Below, piece after piece: positions 42,996 through 53,461 of a DNA stretch of 64,000 nt (positions within the stretch are counted from its first letter, which is position 1; every line of letters begins with the position of its first letter). The stretch is from Bacteroides caecimuris (GTDB taxonomy: Bacteria; Bacteroidota; Bacteroidia; Bacteroidales; Bacteroidaceae), in NCBI RefSeq assembly GCF_001688725.2, contig NZ_CP015401.2, forward strand, positions 558,001 to 622,000, in the 5' to 3' direction. A program made the translations under genes and the position numbers. Under the pieces are notes generated by a model. It ran no database searches. It was not told the origin of the DNA and saw nothing but the letters and a program-made list of their open reading frames with translations.

Positions 42996-45761
42996 TTACT
43001 CTTGTATAAAATCTACCGGAATCAACCGTACTTCACTATTCAAACCGGAAGGCATAGGAGCCCAATGTCCATAATCAGCCGGACGATATCTTAAATCTAC
43101 AATATTGATTTCCTTGAATTTGCGCCACTGCACTCCCTGTCTGTCCAATTCTGCAATCCGATTCGCAGGGAGGTTAGTGACTTCTATCTCGATGTGGTTT
43201 TTTCCAGGTTTCAGGAATTGTCCTACCTTAAGCTGATAAGGCACTGCCCATACACAGCCTGCTTCCTGTCCGTTGATTCGGACACGGGCACTTTCGCGTA
43301 CGTCTCCCAAGTCAAGAATCCAGTTGTCAGCTTTCAGAGCCGGCAACTCAATATCCAAAGAATACACGCCGGTTCCCATATTTGTTTGGGCTGCCGGATG
43401 ATCTATGTTTGTCCATGAACATGGACGGTCTATATCAAATGTACCCTGAATCTCCGGTTTACTTTCAGCAAAGTGCAATTTCCAGCCATGGTCCAGGCGA
43501 AGACTAAAGGGTTGTTCTTTTACATACTTCCACGGCTTGGATGCTTGTAAAGGTTGTCGGTATGTTTGCAGGATGATAGACTCGCCCGATTTTAATTGCA
43601 GATAGACTTGTGTCTTCCCGTCTACCTGACGCACTTTCGCTTCTCCGCATTCTCCGGTCATGGGGTTAAAGAGAGCGGCTGTTTTGGCATTTGTACCTAA
43701 AGTAATCCAGCCATCTACTCCTTTGTTCTGCAGTGAAGAGATGAAGTAATGATGTCCTGTGTCATTGACTCTCCGAATGGTCTGTAACCCGAATTTTGTT
43801 TTCATTTCTTCCGCAGGGATATGGCAACAGGCCAATGTACGTGCATAATCCGTTCCGGTGATAATCTTACCTTTCCCAATCGGGGTGACGGTTGTTTCTG
43901 AAAACGATACGGCAGGCAGATTCTTCAAAGTCTGTTGATAACTTTTCCGTTTCTGTTCCAACTGACCATATCCCGGTACATCCGTCGGATAGTTTTCGAG
44001 GAATACAATGGTAGCTCCTTGCTTGGCCAGTTCATAAAGATGTGCCAGCACATCACTCGGCATCAAGTGCGCGGCAGGCACTACTAATGCTTTATAACCC
44101 GTTCCGCCCGATGTAACCAACTGTCCGTCCTTGAAACGGGTGCTGCGGATGAAGTTGTCAGAGATATAATCCCCGTCATATCCGCTGTTATTAATACGAT
44201 GGATAGCATTGATAAATTTGGGAGCGAGTTTATCCATGTGGTGGATGGTGAACAGTAACAATCGTCCCGGTTGCTCGTTCCACATGTCATAGACCGGAAG
44301 ATAAATCAGGAAATCATTATCCGGTCGTCCCATTTGCAGAAAACTCTGACAACGGGTGATATAATTGAAGAACGAAGGAGCGTCACGCCAAATACTGTTC
44401 GTCGGGCTCATATTGATAGAAGCATAGAACAGCCATCCGGGCCATTCGGCTTCTTTCGGAGAGTAAGGCGTCCCGTGGAAGAACATATGATTGACACCGG
44501 AAACGAACATCAAATCCATATCCGGTTTGCATTGCGACAGGGAAGTGCGGAAATGCTCCGTCAGCCAGGTGAATGTCTCCGAAGAAGTATACGTTTTTCC
44601 TGCAATATGAGCTGCTGAGGAGGCATATTTCAGCATAGACAGGTCCGAATCATTCTTCTTGGTCAGCGAATCCTGACGCAATCCTTCGATATGGAACTGC
44701 GACAGTCCGAAGCCTTCACATTCGGGAATATCTACGGCTGCGTAAATATCAATCAGATTGCCGGGCGAACCATGTGCCTGATTACGGGTGATACTACCGT
44801 TTTTGTGTGCCCAGTCTGTCCATTGACAGGTGAAGTTTTCCAATAACAAGTCGGAAATCGTCTCCCGGTAATCGGACACGATACGTCTGCTGACTTCCGG
44901 ACGGCTTTCATCCAGAAATTCAGGGAAATGCTCTTCCAGCTTATATCCCCGTCTGCGAGCGAACTGTTCCAGAAAATCATCCGTCCAGTCTGCTTGATAA
45001 ACCTCGTATGAATCGTTGAAGAAAGTATGCGGATAGCTTGTCTTGCTACTCTTGAATGCACGGTCAAAGCGGGAAAGATAGTTCTTGACAGCTTTCTTTG
45101 ACAGGTGGTTCATCACATATCCTTCTCCTCCCGGAGCTGCCCGTTTCACTTTCTGCCGTGTCTTTCCGATGTAAAGAACGATCACTTTCCATTTGCCGAC
45201 AGGTGCTTTCCATTGCAGCTTGTCTTTTTTTACGTGAGCAGTCAGGTTGATACATTTGCCTTTCTCATCGTATGCCATCACCCGGCTTAATACGGAATAT
45301 GGCTGTTGTTTAGGGTCAGTCACGTTGATATCTTGTTCAATCTCTTTGCCGCCCTCTATTTCGTATGTCTGGAAGATAGCCTTGGTAGCCGCCTCTTCGA
45401 TACTGACTTCAGGTCCGCCAAAAGGCCATCCGGTTCCGGTATTCATATCAATCTCCATACCCGTACGTTTTCCTTCCGCTTGTGTATGTTTAAGTATTTC
45501 CATCCAGCGGGGAGAAAGAAACTGAATTTCATTCGCGTCATTGCCTTGTACGCCATAGATAGGAGTAATTTCTACCGCTCCCATACCGGCACGTGCGTAT
45601 TCTTCCAGATTATATGTCAGGTTCTTTTCGTCTACGGCACTTCCCAGCCACCACCATCTGGCGCCGGGACGTGCTTCCATCGGAGTGTCCGGCCATTGTT
45701 GTGCTTGCATTACTCCACCTGTGGCGAGCAGGCAAAGAACTATCCATTGTCTTTTATTCAT
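42996..45761 (-). CDS. GH106-like alpha-L-rhamnosidase
   Basis: 921-aa exported glycoside hydrolase. The N-terminal part ARWWWLGSAVDEKNL, EYARAGMGAVEITPIYG and GMEIDMNTGTGWPFGGP is the signature of GH106 rhamnosidases and their close relatives. The C-terminal 150 residues (SLDIELPALKADNWILDLGD, ESARVRINGQEAGCVWAVPY) form a GH2-like galactose-binding domain. GH106 enzymes take alpha-L-rhamnose off rhamnogalacturonan. The signal peptide ends near residue 20 (VMQAQ), which suggests a periplasmic location. Its ATG overlaps the GH28 stop codon by one base (TAATG), so the two are translationally coupled. It is the last gene of a six-gene operon. It is somewhat shorter than the best-known GH106 member, so the substrate may differ. 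Confidence 0.85.
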   Translation of the reverse strand: MNKRQWIVLCLLATGGVMQAQQWPDTPMEARPGARWWWLGSAVDEKNLTYNLEEYARAGMGAVEITPIYGVQGNDANEIQFLSPRWMEILKHTQAEGKRTGMEIDMNTGTGWPFGGPEVSIEEAATKAIFQTYEIEGGKEIEQDINVTDPKQQPYSVLSRVMAYDEKGKCINLTAHVKKDKLQWKAPVGKWKVIVLYIGKTRQKVKRAAPGGEGYVMNHLSKKAVKNYLSRFDRAFKSSKTSYPHTFFNDSYEVYQADWTDDFLEQFARRRGYKLEEHFPEFLDESRPEVSRRIVSDYRETISDLLLENFTCQWTDWAHKNGSITRNQAHGSPGNLIDIYAAVDIPECEGFGLSQFHIEGLRQDSLTKKNDSDLSMLKYASSAAHIAGKTYTSSETFTWLTEHFRTSLSQCKPDMDLMFVSGVNHMFFHGTPYSPKEAEWPGWLFYASINMSPTNSIWRDAPSFFNYITRCQSFLQMGRPDNDFLIYLPVYDMWNEQPGRLLLFTIHHMDKLAPKFINAIHRINNSGYDGDYISDNFIRSTRFKDGQLVTSGGTGYKALVVPAAHLMPSDVLAHLYELAKQGATIVFLENYPTDVPGYGQLEQKRKSYQQTLKNLPAVSFSETTVTPIGKGKIITGTDYARTLACCHIPAEEMKTKFGLQTIRRVNDTGHHYFISSLQNKGVDGWITLGTNAKTAALFNPMTGECGEAKVRQVDGKTQVYLQLKSGESIILQTYRQPLQASKPWKYVKEQPFSLRLDHGWKLHFAESKPEIQGTFDIDRPCSWTNIDHPAAQTNMGTGVYSLDIELPALKADNWILDLGDVRESARVRINGQEAGCVWAVPYQLKVGQFLKPGKNHIEIEVTNLPANRIAELDRQGVQWRKFKEINIVDLRYRPADYGHWAPMPSGLNSEVRLIPVDFIQE

Positions 45762-47164
45762 TATTCTTTCGGTGTGTTATAGTATTCTATGTTTTCTGCG
45801 TCATCAGTTACAAAAAGCGGTCGTCCGTCCGGTTGTTCAAAATGGAAGCGGATACCGTCGAAAGTGATGTTCCGTGCATGGCGGACGTAAAATCCTTTGG
45901 CGGGAATAGTGCCGAACATCCAGGGTTCGGGATATACTTTCTCCTGTTCGGGCGGAACACGTTTGCCGTCTTCTTCGCTATATCCTCCTTTATAATAGAG
46001 GTGGATATTACGGAAAGTGACGTCCTCAATACATGCACCCGGCACTCCGCTGATGATGGAGGCATAACGGCTGTCGGCATTCCAAACGTTGATGTCGCTG
46101 ATAAGGATACGTTTCATGGTGCCTACAGGCGTACCTTCGGGGCTACGCATACGTGTGCCTAACCGGAGAAAGATAGGAGCGTTGACAATATTCCTCATCG
46201 TTATATTGTTGATAACAATATCTTCCAGATGTCCTCCGTCTACCGTTTCCAATGCCAGCCCCCTGCAATGTTCAAAGATACAATTCGTAATCGCAATATT
46301 GCGGAAGCCTCCGCTGCTTTCTGTTCCCAGTTTGATGCGTCCGGTGCGGTAACCATGATCGGGGGCTTGCGGTTCATCCAGTTGCCAGGTGCCATCCAAT
46401 ACACTTCCTTTATCATAACCGCTTACATAACAATCACTGATCGTCACATTTTCCGTATCCTGGAAACGTCCTAAACCGTAGGATGCTTTCAATACAATGG
46501 CATCATCCCAGGGCGAGTTCACCGTGCATTGGCTGATACGTACATTCCGGCAACAATCAATATCGAATCCATCCCGGTTTGTATCTACTTTCAGATTCAG
46601 AATAGTCAGATGATCTACTCCTGTGGCAAGCAGGGCGAAATGTCCGCAATGCAACATGGATAAATCTTTCAGAGTCACATTTCTACACTCCTTCAGGCTG
46701 ATAGCCTTGTTGCCTACACCCGGCAGACGGCTTTCTTCGCGGGTCAGCCCTTTACCGTAGATAAGTCCGGGCCCACTGATCGTTATGTTCTCCAGCCCGA
46801 TTCCCCAAATTAAGGAATTCTTCCAGTGGCTGTGTCCGAAATCCTGATATTTGTTATGTTCATTCGGTTCGGCACTATCATATCCTTCTTCTTTTCCGGG
46901 AAAGGCGGCAAGAATACATGTACCTTGCTCCAGATACAAATGAATGTTACTTTTTAACCGGATAGAATAACAGGCATATTCTCCGGCTGGTAAGTAAACC
47001 GTACCTCCTCCGGCTTTTGCAGCTGCTTCAATTGCACGATTAATAGCAGGAGAATCGATGGTTTTTCCATCCGCTTTGGCTCCAAAGTCCTTAACGTTAT
47101 AGATTGCTGCCTGCATATACAGGCAACCGGCGAGTAGGCTGAGTAGTAGATATATTCTTTTCAT
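45761..47164 (-). CDS. GH28 polygalacturonase-type hydrolase (first copy)
   Basis: 467-aa right-handed beta-helix enzyme of GH28, which hydrolyses alpha-galacturonosyl bonds in pectin. The start YNVKDFGAKADGKTIDSPAI is typical. The catalytic aspartates are seen in DTNRDGFDID (Asp198) and SPWDDAIVLKA (Asp220, Asp221). The binding stretch GRIKLGTESSGG replaces the RIK region of fungal enzymes, as in Bacteroides exo-type members. The signal peptide is MKRIYLLLSLLAGCLYMQAA; a Cys at 14 is inside it without a proper lipobox context, so it is probably periplasmic. In an RG-I locus it likely removes galacturonate exposed after rhamnosidase action. Confidence 0.92.
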   Translation of the reverse strand: MKRIYLLLSLLAGCLYMQAAIYNVKDFGAKADGKTIDSPAINRAIEAAAKAGGGTVYLPAGEYACYSIRLKSNIHLYLEQGTCILAAFPGKEEGYDSAEPNEHNKYQDFGHSHWKNSLIWGIGLENITISGPGLIYGKGLTREESRLPGVGNKAISLKECRNVTLKDLSMLHCGHFALLATGVDHLTILNLKVDTNRDGFDIDCCRNVRISQCTVNSPWDDAIVLKASYGLGRFQDTENVTISDCYVSGYDKGSVLDGTWQLDEPQAPDHGYRTGRIKLGTESSGGFRNIAITNCIFEHCRGLALETVDGGHLEDIVINNITMRNIVNAPIFLRLGTRMRSPEGTPVGTMKRILISDINVWNADSRYASIISGVPGACIEDVTFRNIHLYYKGGYSEEDGKRVPPEQEKVYPEPWMFGTIPAKGFYVRHARNITFDGIRFHFEQPDGRPLFVTDDAENIEYYNTPKE

Positions 47165-47197
47165 CTTTGTATGGATTTAAGCTAAATGGAGATACTA

Positions 47198-47794
47198 CTA
47201 GTTACCATTTTTACTATGTTTAGATTCATCAATCTTTGCAAAAAGATCCGGCAACATAAAATAATTATAATCTGCTTGTGCATTTTGCTCGTAGAAACAG
47301 AAATAAAGTTTACTGTTTGCTGCGAGCGGGCAGCGCCCTACGAGGACCGGACGATCTGTTCGTTTCCCCGATTCGTAAAGCAAGAGGGGAGTCTTGTCCT
47401 GGCGGCCGTTACTCAAACGGATATCTTCAGTGGGAGTGACTGCCTGCAAGGTGCGGAGTTTCATACTTTCACCATAATAGCAGGTGAAGGCTTGCCCTTC
47501 TACACTGAACACGTTTATATCCATGTCCGGCTGACAGTCTCCGAAACTCCAGAATAAGTTGTCTGCCTGCTGCAAGGAGGTGACTGCTACTTCGAGAATA
47601 AAGCCGCGGCTATCGGGCAGGGCTTTCCATTGGAAATGGATCCCTTCTACTTTTTCTTTAGGCTTCAGCCAGTGACTTTCATTCCCCTCCGATATTCCCA
47701 GCCGGAAAGTACCGGCAGGCGGAGTCAGGGATTGTGCCTGCGCATCAATGAGCAAGATTCCCAGCAGTACGGTGGTCAGGAGTTGTTTCAGCAT
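47198..47794 (-). CDS. small exported protein, DUF4450-like
   Basis: 198 aa with a clear signal peptide ([21 protein letters not shown]). The mature part ([70 protein letters not shown]) resembles, from memory, the DUF4450 module found in some Bacteroides pectin proteins; no catalytic motif is visible. The start at 47794 lies inside the 3' end of the upstream GH28 gene (50-bp overlap), indicating coupled translation. A start at 47821 would put extra residues before the signal. It may be a carbohydrate-binding or accessory protein for the neighbouring GH28/GH106 enzymes. Function unknown. Confidence 0.7.
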   Translation of the reverse strand: MLKQLLTTVLLGILLIDAQAQSLTPPAGTFRLGISEGNESHWLKPKEKVEGIHFQWKALPDSRGFILEVAVTSLQQADNLFWSFGDCQPDMDINVFSVEGQAFTCYYGESMKLRTLQAVTPTEDIRLSNGRQDKTPLLLYESGKRTDRPVLVGRCPLAANSKLYFCFYEQNAQADYNYFMLPDLFAKIDESKHSKNGN

Positions 47795-49268
47795 AGTTGA
47801 AGTGGATATTACTTTGTTCATTTTCCTTTAGTTCAATAGCTTTTTTGTCTTTCATATCCAATGTTATTTCAGACAAATTGAAGTTTTTTGTATAGCAGAT
47901 TTTCCCCGGTTTATGGGTCTGCGCTTCGATGGCATAAAGATAGAAATTTTCCAGACGCAACGAGTCATTCCAGCCGGAAGCAGAGATAAATTCATCTACA
48001 TTTTCTGCTTTGATCTTCGATACATACACATTGCGGAAGTGCGGATAACCTTTTTCGGGTGGTGTTACCGGAGTCAGCATAACTCTCCAATGTTCCGGAA
48101 TATCTTTCCCTTCATACTCTTTAGGTAATACACTGTAACTATAACTGGGATTCCAGTTCAGATCCGCAGCCAGTACGTGGCGGACTTTTTCTGCTTTTAC
48201 ATCGGTCATATAGATATTTTCGACCGTTCCTCCACGGTTCATGGCACTCTTTAACCGTAGTACAGCCGAGGTGCCTACTGCTTGAAGGTTATATCCCAAT
48301 ATATTTCGTATGCTGCCGGAGGTTTCGCTGCCACAGGTGATGAGACCTGCACCTTTGCGGGCTATACAGTTGCGTATTACTATATTCTTCGTGGGGAGAT
48401 TGACACGCAAACCGTCTGCGTCGCGTCCCGATTTGATACAAATATTATCATCATTGCAATCGACGTCGCAGTTTTCAATCAGAATATTAGTGGACGAGTC
48501 GATGTCGATACCATCCGTACTGGGGCCGTGTCCTCCCAAGTTATTATTGATGACCAGTCCGTCTATGGTGCAGTTATTGGAATAAAGAACTTGGCATCCC
48601 CAAAAGCCTGTCCGCATCAGGGTGAATCCTTTAAGAGTAACGTCCGAACTGCGTTCCACGAGAATACCCCGTACACGTTTACAGTCGTAATCCACAATCC
48701 AACGCAACCCTTTCTTTTCATATTCTTTCCGCATTTCCCAGTATTTATCCCAGAATACTTTGCCCCGACAATCCAGCGTTCCCTCTCCACTGACGGCAGC
48801 GTTCTTTTCGTTGACAATGTTGATCACTGCTGACGGCCATGTCATTTCAATACCTGCAATTCGTGAGCGGAATTCGGGATAATGATGAATGTGAGGACTA
48901 GCCAGTAGAGTCACTCCTTTATCCAGTTGCAGGTTGACACCGCTTTTTACAAACAATGCCCCTGTCTGATAATATCCCGGTTGCAGGATGACCGTGCCTC
49001 CACCGGAGACGGAGCAACTGTCGATTGCTTTCTGGATAGCCTCCGTGCTGAGCACTGTGCTGTCTGCTACTGCGCCAAAAGAATTGGCGGATAAAATAAG
49101 ACTGTTTCCGGGCATTTGCCGGCTTCCTACACTGTCAGCCCATGACAAATCCGGTTGTTGCGGTACTTGCCCCCATTCGAAGCTGTTACTTCCTGCTTGT
49201 TTGGCTGGAGTACATGCTATAAAAAACGACCCCGCAACGAGTAGGGGAAGGATGTTTTTACTTTTCAT
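47745..49268 (-). CDS. GH28 polygalacturonase-type lipoprotein (second copy)
   Basis: 507-aa GH28 enzyme with a lipoprotein signal (GSFFIAC, Cys19). Beta-helix motifs: [21 protein letters not shown] near the start, [14 protein letters not shown] and [18 protein letters not shown] with the three catalytic aspartates, and [17 protein letters not shown]. It diverges clearly from the other GH28 in this operon, so they should have different positions or linkages in RG-I. The ATG at 49268 was chosen because three upstream codons only lengthen the signal. It is 21 bp downstream of the CE12 gene in the operon, and its 3' end overlaps the small DUF4450-like gene. Confidence 0.92.
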   Translation of the reverse strand: MKSKNILPLLVAGSFFIACTPAKQAGSNSFEWGQVPQQPDLSWADSVGSRQMPGNSLILSANSFGAVADSTVLSTEAIQKAIDSCSVSGGGTVILQPGYYQTGALFVKSGVNLQLDKGVTLLASPHIHHYPEFRSRIAGIEMTWPSAVINIVNEKNAAVSGEGTLDCRGKVFWDKYWEMRKEYEKKGLRWIVDYDCKRVRGILVERSSDVTLKGFTLMRTGFWGCQVLYSNNCTIDGLVINNNLGGHGPSTDGIDIDSSTNILIENCDVDCNDDNICIKSGRDADGLRVNLPTKNIVIRNCIARKGAGLITCGSETSGSIRNILGYNLQAVGTSAVLRLKSAMNRGGTVENIYMTDVKAEKVRHVLAADLNWNPSYSYSVLPKEYEGKDIPEHWRVMLTPVTPPEKGYPHFRNVYVSKIKAENVDEFISASGWNDSLRLENFYLYAIEAQTHKPGKICYTKNFNLSEITLDMKDKKAIELKENEQSNIHFNYAETTPDHRTAGNLAH

Positions 49269-49289
49269 ATAGGTCAATATTGGGATTCT

Positions 49290-50528
49290 TTAATTTCCGT
49301 CCGGTTTCTCTATTTCTGTGAAAGGTGATTCGTTCCAATGGAATGTATTCACGTCATCCGGGTGTGCCGGGTCGTATGCCGGATCTATTTTCAAGTGTTT
49401 GGCTAACTCGGGTACGGCTTTCTTCATACCTTCAATCACACACTGGGCTATCTGGTAAGCGCCATAAGGGTTAAAGTGGGTATTGTCTTCAAAAGCCTTG
49501 GTCTGTCCGGGATAAGTCCCTGCCGGATAGTGTACGAAGGCGCGTTTGGATGTTTCCGTGCCTAACGCTTCATATAATGTCCGAGTCATTTCGTTGAGGT
49601 CAATCAAAGGTATATTTTCTTTGGCGGCCAGCCAACGCATAGCTTCCGGATAATCTTCGTGTGTGTCGCGGATATGTCCGGTCGCGTCAAAGCTCCGGCG
49701 TTGGGTGGGAGTAACCAGTACGGGATATACTCCACGTGCCCGTGCTTCGTCGATGAATGTTTTCAGGCTGGTCATAAAAGAGTAGTAAGCTCCTTTTCCA
49801 GGACCTTTCTGCTTCTGATCGTTATGTCCGAACTCCATGAAGAGATAATCGCCTTTCTTCATCTGGCTCAATGCTTTTTTCAAACGTCCTGCTCCTATAA
49901 AAGTATTGGCCGATTCACCGGATTCCGCATAATTGGCAATGCAAACATCTGTTCCGAAGAAATGAGGAATCATTTGTCCCCAGCTAGCCCAAGGCTCATT
50001 GTCCTGATCGACTACCGTACTGTTTCCGCACAGAAAAACAGTGATAACCGACGGATCGGCAGGTTCGATACGGATACTTTGACACACAGGTGCATCTCCA
50101 TTAAATTCCAATGTCAGTTTATCATCCCAGTTCAGTTTCGCTTTCTCACGGGGCTTGATTCGTACATATTCTTTTTCGGAAATACGAGGGTTACGCTTAT
50201 TGATGATAAATGTTTCGTCTATGAATTGTCCTTTTTTAGTTGGCAGGTTTTCAACAAACAGCCGGCGTGACTCACCTCTTATGGTGGTCACTCCTGCCTG
50301 TTTTTTATTTCCCAGGCGTACGGTAACTTTGTAATTTCCGTCCGGAACACGGACAGAGAAGAAGAAAGGTGATTTGCTCCCTTTCTCGGGCGTGGCGGTG
50401 AGATCGTATCCGTATCCCGTCTCCTTGCTATATCGGGGGGCGTCCGACAGTTGGTAGGTTCGGACTTCTTCTTGGGCATTGACGGTCATTGCAGTCAAGA
50501 GTAGTAAGCCTATGATAGTGGTTTTCAT
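49290..50528 (-). CDS. CE12 rhamnogalacturonan acetylesterase
   Basis: 412-aa exported SGNH esterase that removes acetyl groups from rhamnogalacturonan. After the signal peptide (about 18 residues) an N-terminal beta domain runs to about residue 155 (YSKETGYGYDLTA, FFFSVRVPDGNYKVTVRLGN). The catalytic domain has block I as GNST (Ser170; Asn where classical members have Asp), MEFGHND with Asn236, and EDNTHFNPYGA with Asp348 and His351. The extra N-terminal domain distinguishes it from the CE12 half of the fusion at 8.1 kb. Its position between GH2 and GH28 genes supports RG-I as substrate. Confidence 0.92.
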   Translation of the reverse strand: MKTTIIGLLLLTAMTVNAQEEVRTYQLSDAPRYSKETGYGYDLTATPEKGSKSPFFFSVRVPDGNYKVTVRLGNKKQAGVTTIRGESRRLFVENLPTKKGQFIDETFIINKRNPRISEKEYVRIKPREKAKLNWDDKLTLEFNGDAPVCQSIRIEPADPSVITVFLCGNSTVVDQDNEPWASWGQMIPHFFGTDVCIANYAESGESANTFIGAGRLKKALSQMKKGDYLFMEFGHNDQKQKGPGKGAYYSFMTSLKTFIDEARARGVYPVLVTPTQRRSFDATGHIRDTHEDYPEAMRWLAAKENIPLIDLNEMTRTLYEALGTETSKRAFVHYPAGTYPGQTKAFEDNTHFNPYGAYQIAQCVIEGMKKAVPELAKHLKIDPAYDPAHPDDVNTFHWNESPFTEIEKPDGN

Positions 50529-50584
50529 TATAAGTAATATGAATGTATATTAATTTATGTAATCCGTGCCTGATAATTTCCTTT

Positions 50585-53461
50585 TTAGTTAATTTTCGGT
50601 TTGAGCTCGTCCGGTGAATCTTTGGTATAAGATTTCACATCTCCTGCTACTTTGGTGAACAATGCTTGTATCACTTCCGGGGTAATAGTTGCTGACGGGC
50701 GGAAAGCATCCGAATTCATATAATCCAGGATTGCTTTGTGCATTTGTCGGGCAACGATTCGTTTCTCCGGTTGAGAAGTGATATCCATACTGGTCATCAT
50801 CAGTTTACCGTTCAATACGTTTGCTTCAAACAACATTCCGATTTTCCGGCTGATGAACCAAGTATCGATGCTTTGAACGGTTGGCTGGAATTCTGCCGGG
50901 AAGTCGGTAAATTGCATCACCTGGGCTTTATTCAATAATTCCCACCATTGCAGGTTACTATGAAATTCCGTAGGAAATTCACGGAAAAGAGGATGATATT
51001 CATTCAGGAAAATACCGGTTGTGTGCGGCGGGCGCATTTTGAACCAGGAAGTATTCCAGAATACCGGAGTAAAGTATTGTTTGACTTCTTTGCCGTATTG
51101 AATCTTTCCAGCTGCCGTAATCAAAACGTTGCCGCCTTCCTGCAATACCGATAAAGCTTTGGCATCCAGTGTATCCGTGGTATATACCTCACCCTGTGTC
51201 AGTTCCACTTGTGCAGGATATACCCAAAAATCCCAGTCATTGATGGCATCGCTGCCTTCAATACATACTTCCAGATTTAGTTTCTGCGGAGTATCGATCC
51301 CCTTCAGGCTCATATCCACACTACCTAGTGCACAAAGGTTTCCAATAGGAATCGTTTGTGTGCCGACAGCTCCTTTGGCATACACCTTTCCGAACTTGTC
51401 TTTGATGGTATAGCTGGTTTTTGCTCCTTGCAGAGGGGCTGCACCAAAGTGGGAAACTTCGATGTCGGCATGGAATGTTTCATCATTGGTATATACAAAC
51501 TTCGGAATACGGGCTAAGGGCACAGTCGGGCTGCAAAAACGTCTGAATTGTTCTGCGTTGATATATCCTTTCTCTTCAAAAAATACATCCAGTACGCCGA
51601 CCAATGCCGTTCCCTGACCCGAATAATCGTTGAGAGCCAGCAATTGGAAACCTGCATAATCGGGAGTGCGCAATGTTTTTTCAATCTCATGCTTATAACA
51701 AAGTGCCTGCAGTTTGCCCGACGCCATCATAAAATCATAACTTTGGCTTCCCATGTGGTTATCATTCAGAATATCCCTGAATATCTCAAAGTTCTTCGCC
51801 TTGTTGACTCCGGTATATTTGCGGATTTCGTTAAAGTTCGGGAATACGCACCATTGACCTGTTTCATGTGATACATACGGTTGTTTCACGGTGTCTATCC
51901 TCGCACGATAATCCGATTTACTTTCCGGTCGTGCACCTGCCCAACTCAAACCGCGTGCTCCGGCTTTCACATGGTATTCATTGTGAGGTTGCCATTGCCA
52001 GCTGTTTCCAACAGAAGCTCCCGTATATACACGACGTGGATCTGTCGCTTTCCAATAATCGACAAACTTGCTCACCCATGCCACCCAGCGTCCGGAAGGT
52101 TCGTTACCACAAGCCAGCATACAGTAAGATGCATAATTTCCGTATTCTTTAGTCAGGGCAATTGTTTCGTCCATCAGATATTTGTCGATTGGCTGTCCGT
52201 TACCCAGTCTTGGTCCGTGATTCGGCCAACTCGGACCTTCCGGTTGCAGATAGAAACCGACCAGATCGGCTGCGATAAAAGCAGCTTCCGGTGGGCAGAA
52301 AGAATGAAAACGCATGTGATTCAAACCATAGTTGCGGCAAATGCGGAACACCCGCTTCCAGGAAGCTACATCCATCGGGGCATAACCGGTCAATGGGAAA
52401 TCACAGTTTTCCACTGTGCCGCGAAGCATTGTTTTGCGACCATTGACGTAGAACCATTTTCCTTCTATCTTGAAATCGCGCATTCCAAATTGTACCTGTT
52501 TGATGTCGGCCTGTTTACCGTTGGTCAGTTTTGCTGTCAGTTTATACAGTGCTGGATTGAACTCATCCCATGTGAGGAAATTTTTTCCCATAGGAAGCTC
52601 CATCTCTATCGCATTGTCTCCCGGACGGATACGGAAGCTTTGCTGAACAGGAGCTACTTTGTGTTGAGTGTCCGCATTGAAACTTTCGGCAGAAAGTGTA
52701 ATATCTCCTTTGGTGGAAGAGGCAGACTGTATGTTCATGCGTACCAGTGCTTTCTGATTGCGTAAATCAGGGTATATCTGGATGTCTTCAAAATGAACTT
52801 TAGGAGTGGCCTGTAATTCAATTCGTCCTACAATTCCGTTCCAGTTACCTTGGGTCTGGTCGGTGATGCTGTGAGAGTCGGGACCTACATTGATTTCTTT
52901 GATGCGGTTGTCGATGCGGATAGTAATCAGGCAGGTTTTGCCGGGAGTAACAGCCGAAGTCAGATCATACACATGAGGAACACAAAGACTGTTCTGCATA
53001 CCGAGCTTCTGTTGATTGACCCATACGGTCGTTTCGATGTGCGGGCGTTCCAGGAAAAGAGTGATTCTTTCTCCTCTCCAGTTGGAAGGTATTGTAACTT
53101 TCTTTTGATACCAGGCTACCCCTACGTGATGTTTGTCGGGAGTCAGGAAAAAGGGAAGTTTCACTTGCCCTTCTATTCTATATTTCTCCATGTATGGATT
53201 GAAATAGTAAGAGCTGTCGTACAAGCTTCCGGTCCACCGGGTGCGGGCGGTTACTTCATCTCCTTTCAGCTTTTCGGGCATGGAGCCGGGGAGATTAATC
53301 TGATCATCAAGGCTTTTTTTAAACCATTGTTCCTTGGTGCCGATATCTTCCCGGTCTATCTGGAAATTCCATTTGCCGGATAAACTGAAAGAATGATTTT
53401 GCCCCGTTGCGGTCAGTATAGAGGCAAATACGATGGCAATACTTACTAAAAGTTGTTTCAT
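50585..53461 (-). CDS. GH2-family glycoside hydrolase (beta-galactosidase-like)
   Basis: 958-aa GH2 enzyme, first gene of the minus-strand operon. Signal peptide MKQLLVSIAIVFASILTATG. The sugar-binding and immunoglobulin-like domains come first (FSLSGKWNFQID, FFLTPDKHHVGVAWYQKKVT). The TIM barrel has acid/base Glu454 in CMLACGNEPSGRW and nucleophile Glu533 in YVSHETGQWCVFPNF. Bacteroides pectin loci use such enzymes to remove galactose or glucuronate-type side groups from RG-I; the exact sugar is not evident. The ATG at 53461 was chosen: upstream in-frame codons lie in the divergent promoter region and would bury the signal. Confidence 0.88.
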   Translation of the reverse strand: MKQLLVSIAIVFASILTATGQNHSFSLSGKWNFQIDREDIGTKEQWFKKSLDDQINLPGSMPEKLKGDEVTARTRWTGSLYDSSYYFNPYMEKYRIEGQVKLPFFLTPDKHHVGVAWYQKKVTIPSNWRGERITLFLERPHIETTVWVNQQKLGMQNSLCVPHVYDLTSAVTPGKTCLITIRIDNRIKEINVGPDSHSITDQTQGNWNGIVGRIELQATPKVHFEDIQIYPDLRNQKALVRMNIQSASSTKGDITLSAESFNADTQHKVAPVQQSFRIRPGDNAIEMELPMGKNFLTWDEFNPALYKLTAKLTNGKQADIKQVQFGMRDFKIEGKWFYVNGRKTMLRGTVENCDFPLTGYAPMDVASWKRVFRICRNYGLNHMRFHSFCPPEAAFIAADLVGFYLQPEGPSWPNHGPRLGNGQPIDKYLMDETIALTKEYGNYASYCMLACGNEPSGRWVAWVSKFVDYWKATDPRRVYTGASVGNSWQWQPHNEYHVKAGARGLSWAGARPESKSDYRARIDTVKQPYVSHETGQWCVFPNFNEIRKYTGVNKAKNFEIFRDILNDNHMGSQSYDFMMASGKLQALCYKHEIEKTLRTPDYAGFQLLALNDYSGQGTALVGVLDVFFEEKGYINAEQFRRFCSPTVPLARIPKFVYTNDETFHADIEVSHFGAAPLQGAKTSYTIKDKFGKVYAKGAVGTQTIPIGNLCALGSVDMSLKGIDTPQKLNLEVCIEGSDAINDWDFWVYPAQVELTQGEVYTTDTLDAKALSVLQEGGNVLITAAGKIQYGKEVKQYFTPVFWNTSWFKMRPPHTTGIFLNEYHPLFREFPTEFHSNLQWWELLNKAQVMQFTDFPAEFQPTVQSIDTWFISRKIGMLFEANVLNGKLMMTSMDITSQPEKRIVARQMHKAILDYMNSDAFRPSATITPEVIQALFTKVAGDVKSYTKDSPDELKPKIN

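Noticed and set aside
49290..50528. Inactive CE12 because block I reads GNST instead of GDST
   Set aside because: The nucleophile Ser and the Asn, Asp and His of the other blocks are kept, and I recall GNST variants as common in this subgroup, so loss of activity is not supported.
51881..52765. 294-codon plus-strand frame inside the GH2 gene
   Set aside because: It lies opposite the catalytic barrel of GH2 and its translation is Cys/Phe/His-rich without domain features.
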